Assembly: GCA_963821715.1 (NCBI GenBank)
Contig: CAWGET010000008.1
Coordinates: 164,451-228,450 of the forward strand
Reading direction: 5' to 3'
DNA: 64,000 nucleotides
From: CAWGET01 sp963821715
Lineage (GTDB): Bacteria; Bacteroidota; Ignavibacteria; Ignavibacteriales; Melioribacteraceae
The translations under genes and the position numbers were made by a program. Below, in pieces: positions 37,948-46,658 of the stretch (its first letter is position 1; each line of letters starts with the position of its first letter). The notes beneath the pieces were generated by a model. The model was not told the origin of the DNA. It did not search any database and saw nothing but the letters and a program-made list of their open reading frames with translations.

Positions 37948-38563
37948 ATGAACAAAGTCGAAGACTCATATTGATACTAAGCAACGGATATTTCAAAGCG
38001 CCGCGGAATTATTTTCGGAAAAAGGATATTCCAAAGTTTCAGTGCGGGAAATATGCGAGAAAGCGGGAGTGGCTAAGCCGGCGCTCTATTATTACTTTCA
38101 GGATAAGGACGCACTGATTGAAGAGCTTGTGATGGAATCTTTCGTAATTCTTGAAGAACTGAAACAGAAATATATAAATGATGACCAGAATTTTATGGAA
38201 GGTTTTGAGGCGCTCTTTCTTCTATATAATGAATTCGCAGATAAATATTTAACCTTCACCAAGTTTTATATGCAAATGCACTTTATGGCGATTCCTCAAA
38301 TGGTGAAGGAACTACATATTTCCAGAAAAATTTTACAATTCGAGCAATTGATGGAATTTTTTGTGGAGGGAAGAAAAGAAGGTTATTTCCGATCGGATAC
38401 GGACATTGAAATGGAAGCGACAACTTTTCTTGGTTCTGTAAACTTAATTTTTCTGAATCACTTTTTTGAAGGTGAGAAAAAATATCCGCTGAAAAAAAAG
38501 TTAAAACAACTAAAAAAATATTGGATGGAACATTTTTTAAGTATTAAATCGGAGCATGTTTAA
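37948..38563 (+). CDS. TetR/AcrR-family transcriptional repressor, one frameshift near the start
   Basis: The clear TetR DNA-binding domain (K-Q-R-I-F-Q-S-A-A-E-L-F ... V-A-K-P-A-L-Y-Y-Y-F-Q-D-K-D-A-L-I) starts upstream of any in-frame start codon. The ATG at 37948 lies in the previous frame. Removing one A from the AAA at 37954-37956 gives M-N-K-S-K-T-H-I-D-T-K-Q-R, a natural start, and a protein of about 204 residues. The ligand-binding half is helical and variable. The stop overlaps the TolC-like gene start (TAATG). It probably represses the efflux operon through the double operator just upstream. Confidence 0.88.
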
Positions 38564-39903
38564 TGATACGCATATTTAGATCAATCTTATTTTTGATATT
38601 TATCTCCTCAGCGCTTTTTGCTCAGAAAAAAGAAAAAGATATCATTTATCTCCAATGGGAAGAAGTAGTTAGCAAAACCTTAAATTCCAATTTGGGTTTA
38701 AAATACAAACAGCTTGAAGTAGAATCTCAAAATTATACCAAATGGAATGCGCTCTCGCAATTTTTGCCAAGCATAGAATATAATGCAATGGCGGTAAATA
38801 ATTTGGAGCTTCCCGTATTTGTCTTCATGGGACAAACAATCAGAGTCGGCGCCGAATACAATTTCCAGCATACGCTTCAATTCAATCTGCCGGTATTTAC
38901 GGGCGGATCCAGGTGGTTCAATTATAATATTCAAAAGAACCTAAAAAAATCTCTTAAAGCAGAATTGAATGGAATGGAAGAAGCGACTGTTTTACAAGCT
39001 CTTCAATCTTATTACAGAATTATTTTAAGTAATTCGTTGGTTGGGGCGAGCAGCGAAGCTGTTGACGTGGCAGAAGCTAATTTAAACAAAGTGCAGAAAT
39101 TTTACGATGTAGGTCAGGCGACGAGTCTCGATCTACAAAGAGCGCGCGCGGAATACTATTCCCGACTGCCGCAGCTTCAAACGGCTTTGAATGATGAGAT
39201 ACTCGCTTATCAAAACCTTAAATATATTTTGAATATTCCACTTAAAGATTCTCTTGTGGTTATGGATACGCTGGTAACAAAATCTTTTTTGGATAAATTG
39301 GACGGCTTGAAGCTATCGGATTACAAACAATTAGCTGAAGAAAACAGATCGGATCTTGAAGCTGTTAATTACAGATTTGACGCAACAAAAGAAGGAGAAA
39401 AAATATCTCTTTCACAATTTTTGCCGAATATAATTTTGAGCGGAAATATTCAGCATCAGGCGCAAAAAGATGATATAAATGTCGCCTGGGATGATTATAT
39501 ACGATCCAAAACTGTGGTTCTTTCGCTTAACCTGCCAATATTCAACGGCGGAAGAAGAATTATTGATTATCAGCAGGCGAAGATTCGAACCGATCAGGCA
39601 AAAATTATGCTGGAACAGACTATCGAACAAGCGGATCTGAACGTTGAAGAAAGTTTTTATAAATACCGCGAGGCAATTACAAATTTAGAAAGTTATGAAG
39701 AAGCATTCAAACAGGCGAAGGAAAGTTTCCGAATTGCCAATCTTTTATACGGAGAAGGAATGAGCGCTCAGTTGGATGTTTTGAACGCGCAATTGTTTTA
39801 CACTCAAAGTCAGGTTCAGTATTTACAGGGAATTTACGCTTATAATATAAGCCAATTAGCGTTACTTAATTCGATCGGCTTATTAAATAAAATTTGGGAA
39901 TAA
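38563..39903 (+). CDS. TolC-family outer-membrane efflux protein
   Basis: 446 residues with a signal peptide (S-A-L-F-A-Q). Two similar halves of long helices are present, the second with R-A-E-Y-Y-S-R-L-P-Q-L-Q-T-A-L-N-D and the closing L-Y-G-E-G-M-S-A-Q-L-D-V-L-N-A-Q, which is the usual TolC/OEP signature. It forms the outer-membrane tunnel of a tripartite pump. First structural gene after the TetR repressor, with overlapping stop/start. Confidence 0.93.
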   Translation: MIRIFRSILFLIFISSALFAQKKEKDIIYLQWEEVVSKTLNSNLGLKYKQLEVESQNYTKWNALSQFLPSIEYNAMAVNNLELPVFVFMGQTIRVGAEYNFQHTLQFNLPVFTGGSRWFNYNIQKNLKKSLKAELNGMEEATVLQALQSYYRIILSNSLVGASSEAVDVAEANLNKVQKFYDVGQATSLDLQRARAEYYSRLPQLQTALNDEILAYQNLKYILNIPLKDSLVVMDTLVTKSFLDKLDGLKLSDYKQLAEENRSDLEAVNYRFDATKEGEKISLSQFLPNIILSGNIQHQAQKDDINVAWDDYIRSKTVVLSLNLPIFNGGRRIIDYQQAKIRTDQAKIMLEQTIEQADLNVEESFYKYREAITNLESYEEAFKQAKESFRIANLLYGEGMSAQLDVLNAQLFYTQSQVQYLQGIYAYNISQLALLNSIGLLNKIWE

Positions 39904-39917
39904 CATTGAGGAAAATA

Positions 39918-41018
39918 ATGAAAAAGTTGATGCTGTTAATTTTATTTGCTTTAATTCTTGCGGGCTGCGGCTCCGATGAAGTTGAAACAGAAGAAAAGCC
40001 CGTCAGCGTTAGGGTTTATAAACTTCATCCGGATTCAATTTCTTCTTCGCTAAAACTTACCGGAAGCATTACCGCGGTCAACGACGCGATTGTGTTCAGC
40101 AGAGTTTCCGAAGAAGTGAAAGATATTAAAGTTGAAACAGGCAAAAATGTTTCGGAAGGTGAAATATTGGCCATCCAAAAAAATGATATGCTTAAACAGG
40201 GAGTTGACGCCGCCGAAGCCGGATTAAAAAACGCGAAGGCACAACTGAATTTGGTTAAGAATGATTTTGAACGTATGCAAAGATTATACGAGCAGAAAGC
40301 TATAAGCCAGCAGCAGTTTGATCAAACAGAAACTCAACTGCAGGCGGCAGAGTCTGCGGTAGATCAATTTGAAGCTCAAACGAGTCAGGCGCGTGAACAA
40401 TACCAAAATAGTTTTCTAAAAGCTCCATTCGCGGGAAAAGTCGCAGCAATTTATATTGAAGAAGATCAGATGCTCCCGGCGGGTCAGCCGGCATTTCAAT
40501 TGATTAATTCCAAAGGAATGAAAGCAAAGGTATTGGCTCCGAGCGGAGATATCGGGAAAATAAAAAAAGGAATGAACGTCAAAATTTCTATTCCCGCTAT
40601 ACCAGACAAAACCTTTTACGGCGTTGTGTATGATCTAGACGAATCGATAGACCCGGTTACGAAATCAGCGGAAGCGGAAATTAGAATAAAAAATCCCGGA
40701 ACGGAAATCCGTTCGGGAATGTTTGGACAATTTGAGATTGAAACACTCCAGGAGACCGAAACGATTGTCATTCCCGATAACGCGGTGCTGACGCAAACTG
40801 AGGTAAAGCAGAATGAAGAAACGGGCGAATTAGATCCTATCAAAAAATCTTATGTCTTCAAAGTTAGCGATAACCGCGCCATGCTACAGGAGATTAAAAC
40901 CGGAATATCCGGCGGCGACAGGATTGAAGTTTTATCCGGTTTGAATTTTAGCGATACAATAATTGTTGTAGGACAAAATATTGTTAAAAATGATCAATTA
41001 ATTAAAGTAGTTGATTAA
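39918..41018 (+). CDS. RND efflux periplasmic adaptor (HlyD/AcrA family), lipoprotein
   Basis: About 366 residues from ATG 39918, chosen because it follows TTGAGGAAAAT and gives a clean lipoprotein signal M-K-K-L-M-L-L-I-L-F-A-L-I-L-A-G-C. The coiled-coil hairpin spans about 85-150 (Y-E-Q-K-A-I-S-Q-Q-Q-F-D-Q). The lipoyl half-motif S-F-L-K-A-P-F-A-G-K-V-A follows, then beta-barrel and membrane-proximal domains. It links the pump to the TolC-like channel. It starts 14 bp after the TolC gene ends. Confidence 0.93.
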   Translation: MKKLMLLILFALILAGCGSDEVETEEKPVSVRVYKLHPDSISSSLKLTGSITAVNDAIVFSRVSEEVKDIKVETGKNVSEGEILAIQKNDMLKQGVDAAEAGLKNAKAQLNLVKNDFERMQRLYEQKAISQQQFDQTETQLQAAESAVDQFEAQTSQAREQYQNSFLKAPFAGKVAAIYIEEDQMLPAGQPAFQLINSKGMKAKVLAPSGDIGKIKKGMNVKISIPAIPDKTFYGVVYDLDESIDPVTKSAEAEIRIKNPGTEIRSGMFGQFEIETLQETETIVIPDNAVLTQTEVKQNEETGELDPIKKSYVFKVSDNRAMLQEIKTGISGGDRIEVLSGLNFSDTIIVVGQNIVKNDQLIKVVD

Positions 41019-41029
41019 AGGAAATTAAA

Positions 41030-44000
41030 ATGCAAATAGTAAAAGTATCTATAAAACGACAGATAACATTGTTGATGATATATCTTATCGTGATAGGATT
41101 TGGAACGTTTTCTTTATCCCAGCTTAAGATAGATCTCTTCCCTGATATCGAATTTCCCGTAGTGGGAGTGATAACTAATTACCAAGGCGTCGGTCCTGCC
41201 GATATCGAAAATCTCGTTTCCCGACCTTTAGAGGAAGCCGTAACAGCCGTTAAGAACGTTGAAAAAGTAAGTTCTCAATCTTCCGTAGGAACTTCTTTAA
41301 TTGTGCTTGAGTTCGAATACGGAACCGATATGGATCAGGCGGAAATTGACGTGAGGAACAGAATAGATCTTGTTAGGGATTATCTTCCCGACGATGCATC
41401 CTCTCCATTGATTTTTGCTTTCGATCCTTCGATGACGCCGATTCTATTTTTGACCGTAAGTTCTCCTTATCTCGGTCCGGCGGAATTAAGAAGATTATCC
41501 GAAAAAACAATTGAGCCTTTAATTGAAAGAGTTGACGGCGTTGCGTCTGCTCAGACTCAGGGCGGATTAAAAAGGCAGATAAATATAAAGTTAAATCCGG
41601 TGCTGATGGCTTCATACGGATTATCGCCTGAAGATGTTTCCAGAACAATTCAAATGGGAAGCGGATTGCTTCCATCGGGAACTGTGGAAACAACCAATAA
41701 AAATTATAACCTTAGAGTCTTCAGTGAATATAATTCACTCGATCAGATTAAAAATACAATTATTACATACAAAAATGCCCAACCGGTTTATGTAAAAGAT
41801 GTGGCAGAAGTAGAAGACGGATACAGAGAATTAACCGCTGATGTAAGAGCTAATTATGGGCAGGGTGTGATAATTCCGGTTTCAAAACAATCGGACGCAA
41901 ACACAGTATTAACTACCCAGAAAGTAATTGAGGCGCTGCCCGGAATTGAAGACAGACTTCCGCAAAATACGAAGTTCAGTGTTGTATGGAACCAGGCTGA
42001 TTTTATAAGTAATTCAGTTAATAACCTTAGAAATACAGCGTTGATTGCTTTTGTTTTAGCATTCTTTGTTATCTACATTTTTCTTCGGAACTGGCGCGGA
42101 AGCATTATAATGGGAATTTCAATCCCGGTTTCCATAGTAACAACTTTCGCTGTTTTAATGCTGGCGGATCTAACATTAAATATTATTACAATGGCGGGAC
42201 TAGCATTGGCTATTGGTATGCTAGTAGATAACTCTATTGTTGTGTTAGAAAATATTTACCGGCACAGAGAAATGGGAAAATCGAGAGCGGACGCCGCTTA
42301 CTCCGGGACCACCGAAGTCGGAATGGCAATTATAGCTTCTACGCTTACTACTGTTAGTGTCTTCCTGCCCGTTTTATTTGTTCCAAATATTACCGGACAA
42401 TTATTCAAAGATATGGTATTAACAATAACCTTCAGTCTGGTTGTTTCTCTTCTTATAGCTTTAACTTTGGTCCCGATGCTTTCGGCGAGATTTCTTAAAA
42501 CAAATGAAGAAGATAGAAAATTACGTTTCAGAAAATTTAAAACTACTTTGGGTAATCAATTTGATAAAATGAATAAGAATTATTCCAAGACTCTTCATTG
42601 GTCTTTATACAAAAAGAAATGGGTTTTGGGAATAGTTGCGCTTGCTTTTGTAGGCTCATTATTCCTTACTCAATTTTTAGGAGGAGAATTTTTACCCAAA
42701 ACGGACCAGGGGATGATTCATATTTATTTTGAAGCCCCCGAAGGTTCACCGTTGACGAATACAAGAAAAATTGTTTACGAACTTGAAAAAATTTTGAATG
42801 AAGAAGTGCCGGAATTAGAATCGCTTTCAATGAGTTTTGGCGCTCAGGAAGGATTCGCGTCATTCGACACAAAATCGAACACAATCGAAATGATTGCAAA
42901 GTTGACTTCGAAAGAAGAGAGAGACCGGAGCGTATTTGAAATTCAAGATAAACTAAGAGACAGGTTCGATAACATTCCGGGTATTACTTACAGAATAGAA
43001 CAAGGCGGAATGATTTCGAATGAAAGAGATATTGAAGTTAAAATAATTGGCTATGATATTGAACAGGCAAAAGCTATTGCTTCGGAAATTAAAAAGAAGA
43101 TGGAAGAAGTAAATGGTCTTGTTGATGTTGAACTCAATATGAAAAGCACTGCTCCGGAACTGCAGATAAGGATGAATAAAGATGTGGTAAATGATTTCAA
43201 GCTTTCTACGATGCAGGTAGCCGCAAATATTTCTACCGCAATGCAGGGAAAAACATCGGCGCAATTCAGAGAAGAAGGGGACGAGTATGATGTTTATGTT
43301 CAGCTGGATCCGCAGTATAGAAAAAGTAAAGAGGCTGTTCAGCAATTATTGATTCCTCTTCCGAATGGGAAAATGGTTCCCCTTAGTTCTCTTGCTACAA
43401 TTACAGAGGCAGAATCTACTCCGACAATTTATCGTGAAAATCAGAACCGCTATGTTTCGGTCGGAGCCGGGTTATCAGGAACAGATTTATCGACCGCAGT
43501 AGATAAAATAGAAACTATCCTGGATGAAACTCCGATCCCTTCGGAATTCCAGGTAATAATAGGCGGAACCGCGGAAGATCAGCAGGAATCTTTCTTCTAT
43601 CTAACAATTGCGTTCTTAGCATCCATTCTCCTGGTTTATATGATTATGGCAGCTCAATTTGAATCGCTTGTTGATCCGCTGATTATAATGTTTACAGTTC
43701 CTTTATCGGTAATCGGAGTTTTCTTCTTCTTATTTATTACGGGAACAAGTTTAAGCGTTATGGCTTTGGTCGGATTGGTTATGCTTGTAGGAATCGCGGT
43801 CAATAACGGTATCGTTCTGGTAGATTATATCAATCAGCTTCGCGCCAAAGGAATGGAATTATATAAAGCAGTTGAAGTAGGAAGCGAAGCAAGACTTCGA
43901 CCGGTATTGATGACTGCGCTTACAACAATCCTCGGAATGGTTCCGCTGGCAGTTGAATTAGGCTCCGGATCTGAAACCTGGTCGCCATTAGCAAGAGCGG

Positions 44001-44143
44001 TAATTGGAGGACTAATAACAACTACTCTTCTTACGCTGCTCGTTATCCCGATATTATATATCCTTTTCGAAAGAATGGAAGAAAAGATAAGATCGCTCTT
44101 TGCTAAGAGAAGAGCAGAATCGCTGGAAACGAAAACTACATAA
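41030..44143 (+). CDS. RND-family efflux transporter, inner-membrane pump
   Basis: 1037 residues with the 12-helix RND layout and two large periplasmic loops. The TM4 proton-relay aspartate is in G-M-L-V-D-N-S-I-V-V-L-E-N-I. TM1 is followed by L-F-P-D-I-E-F-P-V-V-G-V-I-T. The second half repeats this (G-I-A-V-N-N-G-I-V-L-V-D-Y-I). It resembles the HAE1 multidrug branch more than metal pumps. It lacks nothing obvious and ends with a basic tail. Last gene of the tetR-tolC-adaptor-pump operon. Confidence 0.95.
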   Translation: MQIVKVSIKRQITLLMIYLIVIGFGTFSLSQLKIDLFPDIEFPVVGVITNYQGVGPADIENLVSRPLEEAVTAVKNVEKVSSQSSVGTSLIVLEFEYGTDMDQAEIDVRNRIDLVRDYLPDDASSPLIFAFDPSMTPILFLTVSSPYLGPAELRRLSEKTIEPLIERVDGVASAQTQGGLKRQINIKLNPVLMASYGLSPEDVSRTIQMGSGLLPSGTVETTNKNYNLRVFSEYNSLDQIKNTIITYKNAQPVYVKDVAEVEDGYRELTADVRANYGQGVIIPVSKQSDANTVLTTQKVIEALPGIEDRLPQNTKFSVVWNQADFISNSVNNLRNTALIAFVLAFFVIYIFLRNWRGSIIMGISIPVSIVTTFAVLMLADLTLNIITMAGLALAIGMLVDNSIVVLENIYRHREMGKSRADAAYSGTTEVGMAIIASTLTTVSVFLPVLFVPNITGQLFKDMVLTITFSLVVSLLIALTLVPMLSARFLKTNEEDRKLRFRKFKTTLGNQFDKMNKNYSKTLHWSLYKKKWVLGIVALAFVGSLFLTQFLGGEFLPKTDQGMIHIYFEAPEGSPLTNTRKIVYELEKILNEEVPELESLSMSFGAQEGFASFDTKSNTIEMIAKLTSKEERDRSVFEIQDKLRDRFDNIPGITYRIEQGGMISNERDIEVKIIGYDIEQAKAIASEIKKKMEEVNGLVDVELNMKSTAPELQIRMNKDVVNDFKLSTMQVAANISTAMQGKTSAQFREEGDEYDVYVQLDPQYRKSKEAVQQLLIPLPNGKMVPLSSLATITEAESTPTIYRENQNRYVSVGAGLSGTDLSTAVDKIETILDETPIPSEFQVIIGGTAEDQQESFFYLTIAFLASILLVYMIMAAQFESLVDPLIIMFTVPLSVIGVFFFLFITGTSLSVMALVGLVMLVGIAVNNGIVLVDYINQLRAKGMELYKAVEVGSEARLRPVLMTALTTILGMVPLAVELGSGSETWSPLARAVIGGLITTTLLTLLVIPILYILFERMEEKIRSLFAKRRAESLETKTT

Positions 44144-44290
44144 TTAATAATGCAGACCTGTCTGACGAGAGGCAGGTCTGTGAATGTCTATGTCTTAAGA
44201 AGTAAAGCAGTGCAAGATGTAGGGACAAGTCGCTACTTGTCCCTACCATATTTTGCAATCCATCAAATCGACTAATCAACAAATCATTTT
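44144..44290. repeat. Two hairpins between convergent genes
   Basis: CAGACCTG/CAGGTCTG arms at 44153-44180 and GTAGGGACAAGT/ACTTGTCCCTAC at 44219-44246. They end the efflux operon and may also stop the purine-permease transcript. The second resembles the AGGGACGGGATA family of palindromes found elsewhere in this window. Confidence 0.65.
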
Positions 44291-45592
44291 CTAAACAAAT
44301 AAAGCCAAAATTGCAAACAGATCGATTATTACAAGAGTTGGGGTAACTTCATCCCATTTTCCAGTTGCAAGTTTTATTACTGTCCAACTTATAAATCCCC
44401 AAATAATTCCCTGAGTAATAGAATAAGTTGTCGGGATTAAAATTAAAGCGATGAAAGCCGGAATTGAGTCGTCTAATTTTCCCCAATTTATTTTTGAAAC
44501 AGGCTTCATCATAAAAGCGCCGACCAGCACAAGCGCCGGAGCGGTTGCGATGCCCGGAACAATTGATAATAACGGAGAGAAAAAAATAAATGGTAAGAAT
44601 AGCAGTCCGGTTACAACTGCAGTTAAACCTGTTCTTCCTCCTTCTTCAATTCCGGTTGCCGATTCAATATAAGCTGTACCGGAACTCGTTCCAAATAATC
44701 CCGAAATTGTAGTTGAAACGGCATCAACAACGAGAGATTCTTTAACATTTCTCGGCTCGCCTTTTTCGTCAATCAAATTAGCCGCTTCGGCAACTCCCAC
44801 AAAAGTTGAAAGACTATCGAACATATCGGTAAACAGGAAAGCAAAAATTACAGGAAGAATAGCAAATCTTAGAGACTCGATTAAATCCAATTGGAAAAAT
44901 ACGGAGAAATCGGGAGCGGAAAAAATTCCCTGCCAGTTTACCAACGCTTCTCCGCCGCCGTAAAATCTTCCTAACGGAATTGCGATCAAGGTTGTGAGAA
45001 TAATTCCAAATATCAACGCTCCTTTTACTTTTCTTACAACAAGGATGGCGGTAATAAACAAGCCGACAATAAAAGTAATAGTCACCGGATTCATTTCTCC
45101 AAGCCCTACAATTGTTGCCGGATTGCTAACTATAAAACCTGCGTTTACAAATCCGATGAGAGTTATGAATAATCCGATTCCCGCCGAGATAGCAAAACGA
45201 AGCTGCTTTGGTATGGCTTTAACGATATGTGTCCGTATATTGAATACCGACAGAAGCAGAAAAATTATTCCCGACCAAAAGACAGCGCCGAGCGCTACTT
45301 CCCATTTTATCCCCATTCCGAGGACAACAGAATAAGTAAAAAAAGCGTTTAAACCCATTCCCGGCGCAACGGCAATAGGATTGTTCGCGTAAATACCCAT
45401 CATTATGCTGCTGAATGCGCTTACGAGAATAGTTGCCGTTAAAATCCCGCTGAAAGGCATTCCTGTCGCCGAAATAACCGCCGGATTTACTACAATTATA
45501 TACATCATCGAAAGGAATGTGGTTATGCCCGCAATAATTTCAGTCCGGACATTCGTTTTGTTGGAATCCATCTTAAAAAATTTTTCCATCAA
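44291..45592 (-). CDS. NCS2-family purine permease (AzgA-like)
   Basis: 433 residues, about 13 membrane helices. AzgA-type markers: E-I-I-A-G-I-T-T-F-L-S-M-M-Y-I-I-V-V-N-P near the start, A-P-G-M-G-L-N-A-F-F-T-Y, F-T-D-M-F-D-S-L-S-T-F-V-G-V and S-S-G-T-A-Y-I-E-S-A-T-G-I-E-E-G-G-R-T-G-L. Members import hypoxanthine, guanine or adenine with protons; the exact base is not inferable. Its neighbour encodes a Tsx-like outer-membrane protein, and together they could carry purines across both membranes. Confidence 0.9.
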   Translation of the reverse strand: MMEKFFKMDSNKTNVRTEIIAGITTFLSMMYIIVVNPAVISATGMPFSGILTATILVSAFSSIMMGIYANNPIAVAPGMGLNAFFTYSVVLGMGIKWEVALGAVFWSGIIFLLLSVFNIRTHIVKAIPKQLRFAISAGIGLFITLIGFVNAGFIVSNPATIVGLGEMNPVTITFIVGLFITAILVVRKVKGALIFGIILTTLIAIPLGRFYGGGEALVNWQGIFSAPDFSVFFQLDLIESLRFAILPVIFAFLFTDMFDSLSTFVGVAEAANLIDEKGEPRNVKESLVVDAVSTTISGLFGTSSGTAYIESATGIEEGGRTGLTAVVTGLLFLPFIFFSPLLSIVPGIATAPALVLVGAFMMKPVSKINWGKLDDSIPAFIALILIPTTYSITQGIIWGFISWTVIKLATGKWDEVTPTLVIIDLFAILALFV

Positions 45593-45604
45593 TTTTCTCC
45601 TAAA

Positions 45605-46261
45605 TTAAAATGTCCATTTACCGGCAACAGTTGGCATAACTTCCCAATCTTCCGAAGGCAAAAAGTTTTTGCTTATTTCTATTTCTGTTCCAATCGCAAT
45701 GTGCTTAGTAACATGATACCATATTTGCGGTTCGGTTAATACTACGTATTCTTTGTCTTCCGTTCCAAATTCATCCTGACTCCAGACGTCAAAAAATCCG
45801 CTTAACTCAATTTTATTCTCCAATAAAGTTTTATACCAAACAAGAGTTAACTGTGCGTCGGGTGAATCGGATCCGTAAGCGGTGCGATAAAGCAAATCAG
45901 TATTGAAAGTTATAAAACCGAGATCGACGGGATAGCTAAAACCGAATAACCAAACGTGACCCAAAGGTCCCCAGGGCGCTGTTCCGTCGTTATACTGCAC
46001 TGTAGCTGAAAGTCCCTCGGCAAAGGGAAGATTGATATAGCGCGCAATTTCCATATATGCGAGAGAAACTGATCGGTTGCCCGGATTATCATAATCCATA
46101 TCGAAAAATAAAAAAGTCGCGCCGTATTCGTCAGTCTTAAACATCTCAAAAGTTGATGTTAAATAATCCCGATCTTCGCCAAAATCGTAATGGAGTTGAA
46201 AATTCTGACTAAATAAAATTGTGTTTAGCAGTAGTACAAAAAAAACTAAAAGTTTTTTCAT
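45605..46261 (-). CDS. Outer-membrane Tsx-like/DUF5020-type channel
   Basis: 218 residues: signal peptide (L-N-T-I-L-F-S-Q), then antiparallel beta-strands and an aromatic terminus (G-K-W-T-F), a small barrel. The opening F-Q-L-H-Y-D-F-G-E-D-R-D-Y-L-T-S-T-F-E-M-F-K-T-D and the A-Y-M-E-I-A-R-Y segment match my memory of DUF5020 proteins, related to nucleoside-specific Tsx channels. It lies 12 bp upstream of the purine permease on the same strand, consistent with a nucleobase or nucleoside uptake pair. No purine riboswitch was recognised in its leader. Confidence 0.75.
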   Translation of the reverse strand: MKKLLVFFVLLLNTILFSQNFQLHYDFGEDRDYLTSTFEMFKTDEYGATFLFFDMDYDNPGNRSVSLAYMEIARYINLPFAEGLSATVQYNDGTAPWGPLGHVWLFGFSYPVDLGFITFNTDLLYRTAYGSDSPDAQLTLVWYKTLLENKIELSGFFDVWSQDEFGTEDKEYVVLTEPQIWYHVTKHIAIGTEIEISKNFLPSEDWEVMPTVAGKWTF

Positions 46262-46658
46262 TTCAGTAGATCCTTATTTTATATGGAGTTGGTTAAGATC
46301 GAGTAGTAAAAAAAGATGAAATAGTTGGATTCAAATTTATGCTTAATCTCCGGTAAATCCTAATTCCCTAATGTTAAGATAATGTTAAATCCTATTGAAT
46401 TTATGTATTAAGTTTAAAATATATATCACAGATTTTCACAAATGATTCACAGATTCTCACATATCAATTCAAAGAAATAATTTTTAAGATGATTTGAATG
46501 AAAATGGTAGCTGCAAAACACTAAAGCGAAAATTCTTAATTTGCAATTTCGCGGTTTTCTATCTCAAAAAACGAAAATAAAAAAATAAATATGTTGAAAT
46601 AACCTTAAGTGTTAGTTAAGTTTTAACGATATATAAAAATAAAAATTCATTTATCCAG
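46262..46658. other. Divergent intergenic region, nothing specific seen
   Basis: AT-rich 397 bp between the Tsx-like gene and nadE. It must hold both promoters. A short direct repeat of a CACAGATTYTCACA-type sequence is present at about 46428-46460. No hairpin terminator, riboswitch fold or small open frame with a ribosome binding site was recognised. Confidence 0.4.

Noticed and set aside
46262..46658. Purine riboswitch in front of the purine uptake pair
   Set aside because: The conserved purine-aptamer loop sequences were not found in the leader on the minus strand.
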